NCBI GenBank assembly: GCA_964387935.1
Contig: CAYLZN010000139.1
Span: 1 to 13,215 of the forward strand
From: CAYLZN01 sp964387935
GTDB taxonomy: Bacteria > Acidobacteriota > Vicinamibacteria > Vicinamibacterales > JAFNAJ01
Direction of reading: 5' to 3'
Length of the DNA: 13,215 nucleotides
The notes below the pieces were generated by a model that was given only the letters and a program-made list of their open reading frames with translations, was not told the origin of the DNA and ran no database searches. Position 1 is the first letter of the stretch. Each line of letters starts with the position of its first letter. This document shows, in pieces, positions 1 through 6,557 of this stretch. A program made the position numbers and the translations under genes.

Positions 1-912
1 GGCCTCGAGACCGTGCGACACCCCGAACGCGTGATCGAGAAAGCGGGCCTGGCGCTCGACGGCGCCGCCGTGCTCGTGAACGAGCTGCTCAAGCCCTCCG
101 ACCCACGGTCCCCGCTCAAGGGTGAATTCGGTGCCCGCAAGCGCGTCGCGTGGTCCGCCCCGGTGCCGTTGCAGGACATCAAGACCATCGGGGCACGGGT
201 CGGAGCCAAGGTGAACGATGTGCTGGTTGCGGGCATGACGGGCGCCCTCCGCCACTACCTCGCTGGACGCGGCATGGACGTGGAGCACGCGACGCTCCGC
301 GCGATGGTCCCGGTGGACCTGCGTCCGCGCGATCGCGCACTCGATCTGGGCAACGAGTTCGGCCTCGTGATCCTGGAGCTGGCAATCGCCGCCGAAGACC
401 CGCTCGCCCGAGTCCGGCTGACCAAGGCACACATGGACGTGCTGAAGCGCTCGCCGGAAGCTATGGCCATCATGGCCCTGTTCAACCTCTTCGGCCGTGG
501 TCCCAAGATCGTCGAGGACTTCGCCGTCGATCTGTTCAGCAGCAAGGCCAGCCTGGTCCTGACCAACGTGGCCGGGCCCCTGCGGCCGCTCTACCTCGCC
601 GGCACGCCGATTGACCGCATCATGTTCTGGGTGCCGCACCCGGGCAAGCAACTGGGCATGGGGATCAGCATCCTGAGCTACAACGGGAACGTGTCGCTCG
701 CCGTGATCGCGGACGCGCACCTCGTGCCGGATCCCGAGGCCATCACGGACCAGTTCGGCCGCGAGTTCGCCGAGATGCTCCGCCTGGCGCACGAGCCCCT
801 TGCGGCGGCGCCGGTACGCGCGGCGAAGGCCCGGAAGCCACGCGCGCGGAAGCAGACTGGAGGCGCGAGCGGGGCAGACAAACCTCGGCGGCGTCCGCGC
901 CAGGCGGGTTGA
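1..912 (+). CDS. WS/DGAT-type wax ester synthase / diacylglycerol O-acyltransferase, C-terminal part (5' truncated by window edge)
   Basis: The frame is open from base 1, so the gene begins upstream; the first GTG in the window (13) is probably an internal valine. Family members transfer acyl groups from acyl-CoA to alcohols or diacylglycerol, making storage lipids at the membrane. Seen: the VNDV block followed by a GALRxYL helix (bases 211-255), a VPVDLR block, the NVAGP block (565-579, equivalent to the family's NVPGP), then a SYNG segment and a VPD segment near the end, in the order usual for the C-terminal half of these proteins. The catalytic HHxxxDG motif would lie upstream and cannot be checked, so activity and substrate are open. 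The last ~35 residues are a Lys/Arg/Ala/Pro-rich basic tail that lies beyond the conserved fold. The fold assignment is firm; wax ester versus triacylglycerol specificity is not. Confidence 0.88.
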   Translation, partial: GLETVRHPERVIEKAGLALDGAAVLVNELLKPSDPRSPLKGEFGARKRVAWSAPVPLQDIKTIGARVGAKVNDVLVAGMTGALRHYLAGRGMDVEHATLRAMVPVDLRPRDRALDLGNEFGLVILELAIAAEDPLARVRLTKAHMDVLKRSPEAMAIMALFNLFGRGPKIVEDFAVDLFSSKASLVLTNVAGPLRPLYLAGTPIDRIMFWVPHPGKQLGMGISILSYNGNVSLAVIADAHLVPDPEAITDQFGREFAEMLRLAHEPLAAAPVRAAKARKPRARKQTGGASGADKPRRRPRQAG

Positions 913-971
913 GCGGGTCACGAGCCCCACGCGCAGCGACGGCGTGCCGTGGCAAGGAGTGTGCACTTGCC

Positions 972-990
972 CGGCTCAGGGAAGGAGCCG
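972..990 (+). promoter_or_regulatory. small inverted repeat overlapping the ribosome binding site of the gene at 993
   Basis: CGGCTC (972-977) and GAGCCG (985-990) are perfect 6-bp complements around a 7-base loop. The second arm covers the end of the AAGGAG ribosome binding site. In RNA this could partly mask the site; it may also be chance in GC-rich DNA. Confidence 0.3.
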
Positions 991-992
991 AC

Positions 993-1580
993 ATGCGACC
1001 TCTCTGTCATGGCCTGCTCGTCGTCGCCAGCGCGCTCGTTGGTCTCGGGCTGACGGGCGCATCCGCACACGCCCAGGTGGACGCCGGGTACCTGGCGGAC
1101 TGGAAGGACGGGGAATTGCGCGTTGCCTACGATCCCGCCTCGCAGGAGTCGTCGGCGACGCTCGCCCTCGTGCCGGGAGCCTCCGGCGAGGGCGCGCCCG
1201 TCATCCTCGTCTGGGAGGCTCGCTGGCCGGGCCGCGCGACCGGGCAGGTGCCGACATTCCTCGAGGTGCGGAGTTACCTGCAGCCGCTGGCCGACCAGAG
1301 GGTCCAGCGCCGGATCGACTTGCGCTTCATCCTGCGAAGTGGCGCCAGCAGCCCCGTCACGCTCTACTTCTTCGGCGGCAACTGGGGGGTCTTCGGGTTC
1401 ATTCCTCCAGGCGACGAGATTCCCGTCGTCCGATTCCCGTTGACGACGTCGGAGCTGGCGGCCCTGGCGGTGAGCGAGGAGATCTCCGGCGAAGCGATGG
1501 GCTTCGCGTTCGCCTTGACGGCTTCTCAGCTCGAGGCGCTCAGCACGTTCGCCCGCCTGGTCCGGTTACCCGGGCGCTAG
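993..1580 (+). CDS. secreted protein of unknown function
   Basis: A 195-residue protein. I take ATG 993 as the start because AAGGAG (982-987) lies five bases upstream and because the translation then opens with a clean Sec signal peptide (MRPLCHG, a hydrophobic core, and a cleavage site after AHA at about residue 26). The frame also extends upstream to 909, but that extension overlaps the previous stop and hides the signal peptide. The mature part is about 170 residues, rich in beta-type patterns (LYFFGGNWGVFGF) with no cysteine pair, metal motif or domain that I recognise. It lies 80 bp after the acyltransferase and 64 bp before the M24 peptidase, so co-transcription is possible but not shown. 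Likely periplasmic or surface-exposed; function unknown. Confidence 0.8.
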   Translation: MRPLCHGLLVVASALVGLGLTGASAHAQVDAGYLADWKDGELRVAYDPASQESSATLALVPGASGEGAPVILVWEARWPGRATGQVPTFLEVRSYLQPLADQRVQRRIDLRFILRSGASSPVTLYFFGGNWGVFGFIPPGDEIPVVRFPLTTSELAALAVSEEISGEAMGFAFALTASQLEALSTFARLVRLPGR

Positions 1581-1610
1581 AGTCCCGGTACCCGCCTCAT
1601 CGAGCCGTGG

Positions 1611-1616
1611 CATACT
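1611..1616 (+). promoter_or_regulatory. possible -10 element (CATACT) before the M24 peptidase gene
   Basis: CATACT lies in an otherwise GC-rich 64-bp gap, 28 bases before the GTG start at 1645, and resembles the sigma-70 -10 consensus. No convincing -35 is visible at the expected distance. Similar GATACT hexamers lie before the genes at 2979 and 12140. Confidence 0.3.
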
Positions 1617-1644
1617 GAGGCTCCCTTTCGCCAGGAGCCTGCCC

Positions 1645-2934
1645 GTGCCCAGCCGCCGCTCGTTCCTCTGGATATCGTCGGTCTCGTCGGTGCTCGCCGC
1701 TAGCGGCGGGCTGCGCGCGCAGGGGCGCGGCAACACCACCCCCGGAGCGCTGCCGCCACCGATTGCCGCGCTCTCCTCGAAGAAGGACCGGGCCCGTCCG
1801 ATCACGGTGGAGGAGCGGCGGGGGCGCCTCGACAAGGCGCGCCGGCTCATGGCCGAGCAGCGGCTCGATGCGCTGATGCTCACAGGCGGCACGTCGATGG
1901 TGTATTTCACCAACGTGCGCTGGGGACTCAGCGAGCGTCTGCTCACGTGCGTCATTCCCCAGCGCGGCACCCCGTTCGTGGTGTCACCGGGCTTCGAGGA
2001 AGAGCGGGCCCGCGAGCAGCTCGCCACGGGACCGCTGGCCGACGCCGAGGTGCTGACCTGGGAGGAAGACGAGAGTCCTTACGTGCGGGTCGCCCAGGGC
2101 CTGAAGGCCAGAGGCATGACGGGCGGGCGCCTCGGCATCGAGGAGACCGTGCGCTTCGTGTTCAGCGACGGCGTGGCGCAGGCGATGCCGGCGCTCACGC
2201 TGACGAGCGGCACTCCGGTGACGGCGGGCTGCCGCGTGGTCAAGGACGCGCACGAGCTTCAGCTCATGCGAGTGGCCGCGGCCGTCACGCTCGAGGCCTA
2301 CGAAGCCGCGTGGAAGAGCCTCGAGGAGGGCATGACGCAGGCCGACTTCGCGCGCCTCGTGGCGCAGGCGCATCAGCAGCTCGGGTTCCAGGGCGGCGCC
2401 AGTGTCCAGGTGGGTCAGTACTCGGCGCTTCCCCATGGGTCGGCGACACCCCAGGTCGTCCGCGAGGGGACGATTCTCCTCATCGACGGCGGCTGCAACG
2501 TCGAAGGCTACGTGTCCGATATCAGCCGGACCTTCGTGCTGGGCAAGCCCTCCGACAAGATGCAGCGCGTCTTCGACATCGTCCGCCAGGCGCAATCTGC
2601 GGCACTTGCCGCCGCGCGCCCCGGTGTGCCGTGCCAGGCGGTGGACGCGGCGGCCCGGAAGGTGATCGAGGACGCTGGGTACGGACCGGGTTACAAGTAC
2701 TTCACGCACCGGGTCGGTCACGGCATGGGGATGGACGGTCATGAGTGGCCGTATCTCGTGAAGGGCAACACGCTGCCGCTGCAGCCGGGCATGACGTTCA
2801 GCGACGAGCCCGGCGTCTACATCCGGGGTGAGTTCGGCGTCCGCCTCGAGGACGACATGGTCATCACCGAGACCGGCGCGGAACTGTTCACGCCGCAGAG
2901 CACGTCCCTGACCGTGCCGTTCGGCTCGAGCTGA
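1645..2934 (+). CDS. Tat-exported M24 family metallopeptidase (Xaa-Pro aminopeptidase / prolidase type)
   Basis: A 429-residue protein starting at GTG 1645, with a CAGGAG ribosome binding site at 1631-1636. The N-terminus SRRSFLW followed by a weakly hydrophobic stretch ending at AQG is a twin-arginine signal, so the enzyme is probably exported already folded with its metals. Residues ~55-195 form the creatinase/prolidase-like N-terminal domain; ~205-425 form the pita-bread catalytic domain. All five metal ligands are present: D281 (LIDGG), D292 (SDISR, eleven residues later, as is typical), H359 (GHGMG), E388 (SDEPG) and E402 (RLEDD). It is therefore expected to be an active dinuclear metallopeptidase removing N-terminal residues before proline or splitting Xaa-Pro dipeptides. 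Most PepP/PepQ relatives are cytoplasmic, so the Tat signal suggests peptide scavenging outside the cytoplasm. Exact substrate unknown; a creatinase-like role cannot be excluded. Confidence 0.93.
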   Translation: MPSRRSFLWISSVSSVLAASGGLRAQGRGNTTPGALPPPIAALSSKKDRARPITVEERRGRLDKARRLMAEQRLDALMLTGGTSMVYFTNVRWGLSERLLTCVIPQRGTPFVVSPGFEEERAREQLATGPLADAEVLTWEEDESPYVRVAQGLKARGMTGGRLGIEETVRFVFSDGVAQAMPALTLTSGTPVTAGCRVVKDAHELQLMRVAAAVTLEAYEAAWKSLEEGMTQADFARLVAQAHQQLGFQGGASVQVGQYSALPHGSATPQVVREGTILLIDGGCNVEGYVSDISRTFVLGKPSDKMQRVFDIVRQAQSAALAAARPGVPCQAVDAAARKVIEDAGYGPGYKYFTHRVGHGMGMDGHEWPYLVKGNTLPLQPGMTFSDEPGVYIRGEFGVRLEDDMVITETGAELFTPQSTSLTVPFGSS

Positions 2935-2966
2935 CGGAGATCATGGCCGGCGAGCGGCGGTGCCAC

Positions 2967-2972
2967 GATACT
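2967..2972 (+). promoter_or_regulatory. possible -10 element (GATACT) immediately before the lipoprotein start
   Basis: GATACT ends six bases before ATG 2979, so transcription from it would begin at or next to the start codon, giving a nearly leaderless mRNA. There is no good ribosome binding site for 2979, which fits. No clear -35 is visible. Confidence 0.35.
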
Positions 2973-2978
2973 GGACCG

Positions 2979-3503
2979 ATGATGCGCGCGTGCTTCGCAC
3001 TCCTCCTGGTCCTGCTGATCGGCGCGACCGCCTGTTCACGGTCCACTCCCGACGATGGTTCGTCGGCCACCGCGGCTGAGGCGGCACGCGACACCCTCGA
3101 CGCCTGCCCGCTGCTCACCCCCGCTGCGATCGCGGAGATGCTGGGCGAGTCGCCTGGTCCCCCGGAGCGGACGCCCGGGAAGTTCGCGGCGACCTGCAAG
3201 TGGCCCTCAGCCGACGGGCGGAACCCGGAACTGGTCCACGTGCTGATCACCACGGGCTCCGCGGTCTCGTCGTTCGAGGACTACGATCGCCGCGGGCGCG
3301 CCGCGATGAAGGGGCGATTCGCCCATACGCCCATCCAGCGTGTCGAGGGGTTCGGGGATTTCGCGGTCTGGGCCGGCGATGAGGCGTCGGGCGCCCTCCA
3401 GGTGTTCGAGGGTGGCACGCTCGTCCAGGTGACGGTGGCACGCGTAGGTGACCGTGCGGCGCTCGACGTGGCCCGGGCGTTGATGGGGAGGGTCAGGAAG
3501 TAG
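2979..3503 (+). CDS. small DUF3558-like lipoprotein
   Basis: A 174-residue protein. I prefer the double ATG at 2979/2982, since it gives a compact lipoprotein signal (MMRACFALLL, then a hydrophobic core and GATAC with Cys19 as the lipidated residue). ATG 2943 in the same frame would add twelve residues; its upstream GGAG is only three bases away, too close to work well. After a disordered Ser/Thr/Ala-rich tether comes a domain opening DACPLLTPAAIAEMLG and containing ATCKWPS, i.e. Cys43 and Cys73, which would pair as a disulfide in the DUF3558-type lipoprotein fold; the later GFGDFAVW and terminal helix also suit that family. The function of such proteins is not known; most are solute- or partner-binding candidates. 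The assignment is by pattern only. The 3' end faces a convergent gene across a heptamer repeat tract. Confidence 0.78.
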   Translation: MMRACFALLLVLLIGATACSRSTPDDGSSATAAEAARDTLDACPLLTPAAIAEMLGESPGPPERTPGKFAATCKWPSADGRNPELVHVLITTGSAVSSFEDYDRRGRAAMKGRFAHTPIQRVEGFGDFAVWAGDEASGALQVFEGGTLVQVTVARVGDRAALDVARALMGRVRK

Positions 3504-3507
3504 ACAG

Positions 3508-3552
3508 GCGTACGGCGTACGACGTACGGCGTACGGCGGCGTACGGCTTGCG
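3508..3552. repeat. heptanucleotide repeat tract, unit GCGTACG
   Basis: Starting five bases after the lipoprotein stop: GCGTACG at 3508, 3515, 3529 and 3539, a variant ACGTACG at 3522, an extra GCG at 3536 and a decayed GCTTGCG at 3546. The core CGTACG is its own reverse complement, so the tract reads almost the same on both strands. It fills nearly the whole 54-bp gap between two convergent stop codons (3503 and 3558). No poly-T tract follows it, so it is not a standard intrinsic terminator. Confidence 0.9.
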
Positions 3553-3557
3553 GCTGG

Positions 3558-5282
3558 TTACGCGGCGGCGGTGCTGCCCTGCACTCCCCTCGGGCGCACC
3601 TGTCCGATGTCGATCCGACCCTCCGGGAAGAAATCGGCGAACGCCGGCCGGCGCGACGCGGCCAGGCGCGCGGCCACCGCGTCGGCGCGGGCGGTGTCGA
3701 ACGCGATGCCGTGGAACGCGAGGTCACCGCGCATGCGATACTCCAGCGCGTGAATCCGGCGCAGCGTGCTCAGGTAGGCCCCGCGCCAGATCTCCAGGTA
3801 CGGCCGATGGTCCATGGGGTTCACGGACATGATGCGTCGGATCTGGTTCGCGGGCAGGAACGTGTACATGCTGACGTGCGGGTGCTTGCGCAGCACCCAG
3901 TTCCGGGTGGTCTCGTATCGGGTGTAGGACACGGTGCGGATGTCCTGATCCGCGTTGTACACCACGCCGCGCGACCGTGAGTAGCCCGCCTCCTTGGCGA
4001 CGTACGGCACGAGCGGGTCGAGCGCGAAGATCAGATCGGCGCCCTTCTTGATCGCATCGACGAAGTTCGACGTCCGCGTGACCGCGCCGTCCTCGTAGAA
4101 GCGCCCGTCGATCTCGGTGGGCGCGAAGACGGGGTTCAGGCTCATCGAGGCCTGGATGGCCAGGCTGATGGGCACGTGGTCGTGAGGCGGTTCGCCGAAC
4201 AGCACGTGTTCCTTGCGGTCCTGATCCGTCGCCCCGATGTAGAGGCCCCGACGCAGCCGGCGGAAATCGTTGGTGTGGCCGTGGCGCGAGAAGGCGTGCT
4301 CGAGCAGCGACCCGAACCCGCCCGTGTTGAAGGGCGCGTGGATGAGGTCCCCGTACTCGAAGACGAGCGACTCGAGCGAGAAGGGCAGCCGCAGCCGCAT
4401 CAGCTCCGCCGCCCCGGCCCGCAGGATCGAGAACAACTGGCGTACCGGCGCGGTGAGGCCTGGGGTGTCGACATGGGCCAGGTCCAGCAGGTTGAGGTCG
4501 AGCGGCGGAATGCGGCCGCCTTTGGCGCTCGCCACCGCGGCCATGAACTCGCCGACGGTGAAGCCGTTCGCCAGCATGCCGGCCAGCACGCTGCCCGCAC
4601 TGATCCCGAAGTAGAGGTCGAAGTCGTTCAGGGCGCCGGGCGAACAGCAGTCCTCGAGACATTTGAGCGAGCCCATCTCGAAGTAGAGCCCGGTGATGCC
4701 CCCGCCCGACGCGCACAGCGCCAGCTTGCCCACGCGGCGATGCTGGGTCAGCGCCGCCACCTCCTGGAGCACGCGGCGTGCGAACTCGGACTTCGGGGGC
4801 AGGTGCTCGCACCCGGGATTCAGGTGGCAGGTCGATTGGTCGCGCATGACACGGCCCACCCCGCGGCCCCCGAGCGTTGCGATCTGCGAATCCACCTCGA
4901 GCACGTCGGCGCCGGACACCAGGACCAGGATGCGATGGAACCCGTACCGCCGCTCGATGTCGGGCTCCCGGTCCATCGCGTCGAGCAGCGCCAGTCCCTT
5001 CTCGAACTCGCGGCCCCGCGCCCCCTTCGAGCGGACCGGCTCGCGCAGATCGAGGAGCACGAGGTTGAAGAACTCGCGGTGCAGCGTGTCGAGGGCCTGC
5101 GGCACGCTGTGTCGCACCACCACGCGGAACGTCGCATGCGCGCAACTGACGATACTGTCGCGGGAGCGCTGGCGGACCTCGCACTCCTGAATCTGCTTCA
5201 GCGCTTTGAAGAACTGATCCGAAAGGCCTTTCCTGGAAGAGTAGTACAGAACCCGCTTGAACGCCGGTGCAGGCGTCGGCAT
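3558..5282 (-). CDS. patatin-like phospholipase with N-terminal receiver-like domain
   Basis: A 574-residue protein. The start is ATG at 5282-5280, preceded on its strand by GTGGAGG at ideal spacing; a longer open frame reaches 5645 but its extra 121 residues are low-complexity and would run through the promoter region. Residues ~185-430 are a patatin domain: oxyanion-hole loop G193-G195, nucleophile elbow GISAGS with Ser228, and catalytic D398 in EDGA, so the Ser-Asp dyad is complete. It should hydrolyse acyl esters of phospholipids or other lipids in the cytoplasm or at the membrane. Residues 1-~180 resemble a response-regulator receiver (KRVLYY strand, NLVLLDLREP with D78, HRILVLVSG), but the usual acidic pair is replaced by YYSS and a long insertion follows. 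There is no signal peptide. The C-terminal ~140 residues have no recognised domain. It is divergent from the PEGA gene and convergent with the lipoprotein gene. Confidence 0.9.
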   Translation of the reverse strand: MPTPAPAFKRVLYYSSRKGLSDQFFKALKQIQECEVRQRSRDSIVSCAHATFRVVVRHSVPQALDTLHREFFNLVLLDLREPVRSKGARGREFEKGLALLDAMDREPDIERRYGFHRILVLVSGADVLEVDSQIATLGGRGVGRVMRDQSTCHLNPGCEHLPPKSEFARRVLQEVAALTQHRRVGKLALCASGGGITGLYFEMGSLKCLEDCCSPGALNDFDLYFGISAGSVLAGMLANGFTVGEFMAAVASAKGGRIPPLDLNLLDLAHVDTPGLTAPVRQLFSILRAGAAELMRLRLPFSLESLVFEYGDLIHAPFNTGGFGSLLEHAFSRHGHTNDFRRLRRGLYIGATDQDRKEHVLFGEPPHDHVPISLAIQASMSLNPVFAPTEIDGRFYEDGAVTRTSNFVDAIKKGADLIFALDPLVPYVAKEAGYSRSRGVVYNADQDIRTVSYTRYETTRNWVLRKHPHVSMYTFLPANQIRRIMSVNPMDHRPYLEIWRGAYLSTLRRIHALEYRMRGDLAFHGIAFDTARADAVAARLAASRRPAFADFFPEGRIDIGQVRPRGVQGSTAAA

Positions 5283-5353
5283 TACGGACCTCCACGTGGC
5301 CCCGCGGACGGCGAGACCAGGGTTTCCGGGAGCGGGCTGGGGGGCGAGGACCC

Positions 5354-5372
5354 GGACCGTTGAGAACGGTCC
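5354..5372. promoter_or_regulatory. perfect 19-bp palindrome, candidate operator or leader hairpin
   Basis: GGACCGTT (5354-5361) and AACGGTCC (5365-5372) are perfect complements around GAG. The element lies just downstream of the minus-strand -10-like TAAAAT, so it would cover the transcription start of the patatin gene as an operator or form a hairpin at the 5' end of its mRNA. Confidence 0.55.
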
Positions 5373-5377
5373 CCGCC

Positions 5378-5383
5378 ATTTTA
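5378..5383 (-). promoter_or_regulatory. possible -10 element (TAAAAT) for the patatin-like gene
   Basis: Reading on the minus strand, TAAAAT is the only AT-rich hexamer in this region and matches the -10 consensus at five of six positions. It would place the start of transcription near 5371, with a leader of about 90 nt before the ATG at 5282. No good -35 is visible 16-18 bp upstream. Confidence 0.4.
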
Positions 5384-5499
5384 GCGCTGAAGTGCCGCAG
5401 CGCGACGCCACGTCCACTGTCCGCTCCGCGCGACAGTGCGGCCAGAGTCGAGGACGGGGGCTCGCGGCACGCGCGGCGTGGAACGGCATTCGAGGCGCT

Positions 5500-5514
5500 G
5501 AATCGCACCGATTC
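5500..5514. promoter_or_regulatory. second short palindrome in the patatin/PEGA divergent region
   Basis: GAATCG (5500-5505) and CGATTC (5509-5514) are perfect complements around CAC. It has the same 3-bp centre layout as the palindrome at 5354 but a different arm sequence. It lies 66 bp before the GTG start of the PEGA gene. It could be an operator or chance; apart from the two palindromes and the TAAAAT, I see nothing else in 5283-5580. Confidence 0.35.
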
Positions 5515-5580
5515 GTGGCCGCCGGGTGTGGAGCGGTCATTGCTTCTTGCCCGGGCGGCAGCCTGCCTCTGGAGGTGCGC

Positions 5581-6501
5581 GTGCGCGCCAGATCTTCGTT
5601 CGTCCTGTTGCTCGGCACCGTGGCCGTTGCGTGCAGCCTGGCCACGGCCGAGGCCTACTCCCAGCCCCGCCACGGGGCCCCGCCTCCCTCCGGGTCCGGC
5701 CGGTCACACGGTGGAGTGCGGGGCGCGGTCTTCGTAGGGGTTGGAAGTCCCTGGGGCTGGGGCGGTCCGTTCTACAGCCCGTTCTTCTGGCCCTGGTGGG
5801 GCTATCCCTCCTTCGGGTGGGGGCCCGCGTGGTTCTACGGCGCGGCCTTCGATCCCACGAGTGAGGTTCGCCTGCAAATCACCCCGAAGCAGGCCGAGGT
5901 CTACGTGAACGGGTTTTTGGCCGGGACCGTGGACGACTTCGACGGGACCTTCCAGCGCCTCCGCCTGGCGCCAGGAGAGCATGAGTTGGTCTTCTACCTC
6001 GAGGGCTATCGCACCGTGCGACAGAAGGTGCTGCTGACGGCGGGTGCGGACTTCAGGATCCGCCACACGATGGAGCCGCTGGCGCCCGGTGAGGCGCCGG
6101 AGCCGAGGCCGCAGCCTGCGACGCCCGTTCCAGCGACGCAACCGGCCCCGGGCGTCCCCGGCCCGCCGCCGCAGCCGGACTTCCCGCCAGCTCCGCCAGA
6201 ACCGCGCCGGGCCCCGTCACCGCCGTCGCCACCGGCCCCGCCGGTCGCCCCGGCACCGCACGTGAGCGCTGCGCAGAGCTTCGGCACCTTGTCCATCCGC
6301 GTACAGCCAGCGGGGGCGGACGTATTCGTCGATGGAGAACGCTGGGTGGGTCCCGAAGCGGGCGAGCGCCTGGACCTGCAGCTCGGTGAGGGTCTCCATC
6401 GCATCGAGGTCCACAAGGAGGGTTTCAAGTCGTATTCCGGCGAGGTGCAGGTGCGTCGAGGCGAACGCGCGACGCTGAACGTCAGCCTTCCTGCCAGGTG
6501 A
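5581..6501 (+). CDS. PEGA-domain envelope protein with proline-rich linker
   Basis: A 306-residue protein starting at GTG 5581, with GGAGG (5571-5575) at 5-base spacing; GTG 5575 in the same frame overlaps that site and is less likely. Residues 1-25 are a signal peptide; VAVAC (Cys18) could be a weak lipobox, or cleavage may follow AEA. Residues ~50-90 form an aromatic and glycine-rich stretch (GWGGPFYSPFFWPWWGYP). Then comes a first PEGA-type beta domain (~95-165: AEVYVNG, LAPGEHEL, LEGYR), a ~60-residue proline-rich linker (168-228), and a second PEGA domain (~235-306: ADVFVDGE, LGEGLHRIEV, KEGFKSY). PEGA domains are small surface or periplasmic binding modules, often in repeats; the stiff linker probably spans space in the envelope. 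The barrel-like protein follows 56 bp on, so the two may work together. Ligand unknown. Confidence 0.87.
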   Translation: MRARSSFVLLLGTVAVACSLATAEAYSQPRHGAPPPSGSGRSHGGVRGAVFVGVGSPWGWGGPFYSPFFWPWWGYPSFGWGPAWFYGAAFDPTSEVRLQITPKQAEVYVNGFLAGTVDDFDGTFQRLRLAPGEHELVFYLEGYRTVRQKVLLTAGADFRIRHTMEPLAPGEAPEPRPQPATPVPATQPAPGVPGPPPQPDFPPAPPEPRRAPSPPSPPAPPVAPAPHVSAAQSFGTLSIRVQPAGADVFVDGERWVGPEAGERLDLQLGEGLHRIEVHKEGFKSYSGEVQVRRGERATLNVSLPAR

Positions 6502-6557
6502 GGGCAGGCGAGCCCCGCGTGTGCCTGGAACATCACGATCTCGAGGAGGGACTGACC

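Noticed and set aside
937..975. Sigma-54 promoter (TGGCA ... TTGC) before the gene at 993
   Set aside because: The spacing between the two parts is too long for the consensus.
3504..3557. CRISPR array or intrinsic terminator in the repeat tract
   Set aside because: The units are only 7 bp with no spacers, so it is not CRISPR; there is no stable hairpin followed by a T-run, so it is not a standard terminator.
4176..5363. 395-codon plus-strand open frame opposite the patatin gene
   Set aside because: It has a low-complexity, charge-biased translation and is antisense to a gene with a full catalytic dyad.
5480..5505. ECF-type promoter beginning with GGAAC at 5480 before the PEGA gene
   Set aside because: No matching GTC-type -10 lies 15-17 bp downstream.
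5283..5645. N-terminal extension of the patatin gene to 5645
   Set aside because: The extra 121 residues are low-complexity, cross the TAAAAT and palindromes, and lack a ribosome binding site, whereas ATG 5282 has an excellent one.
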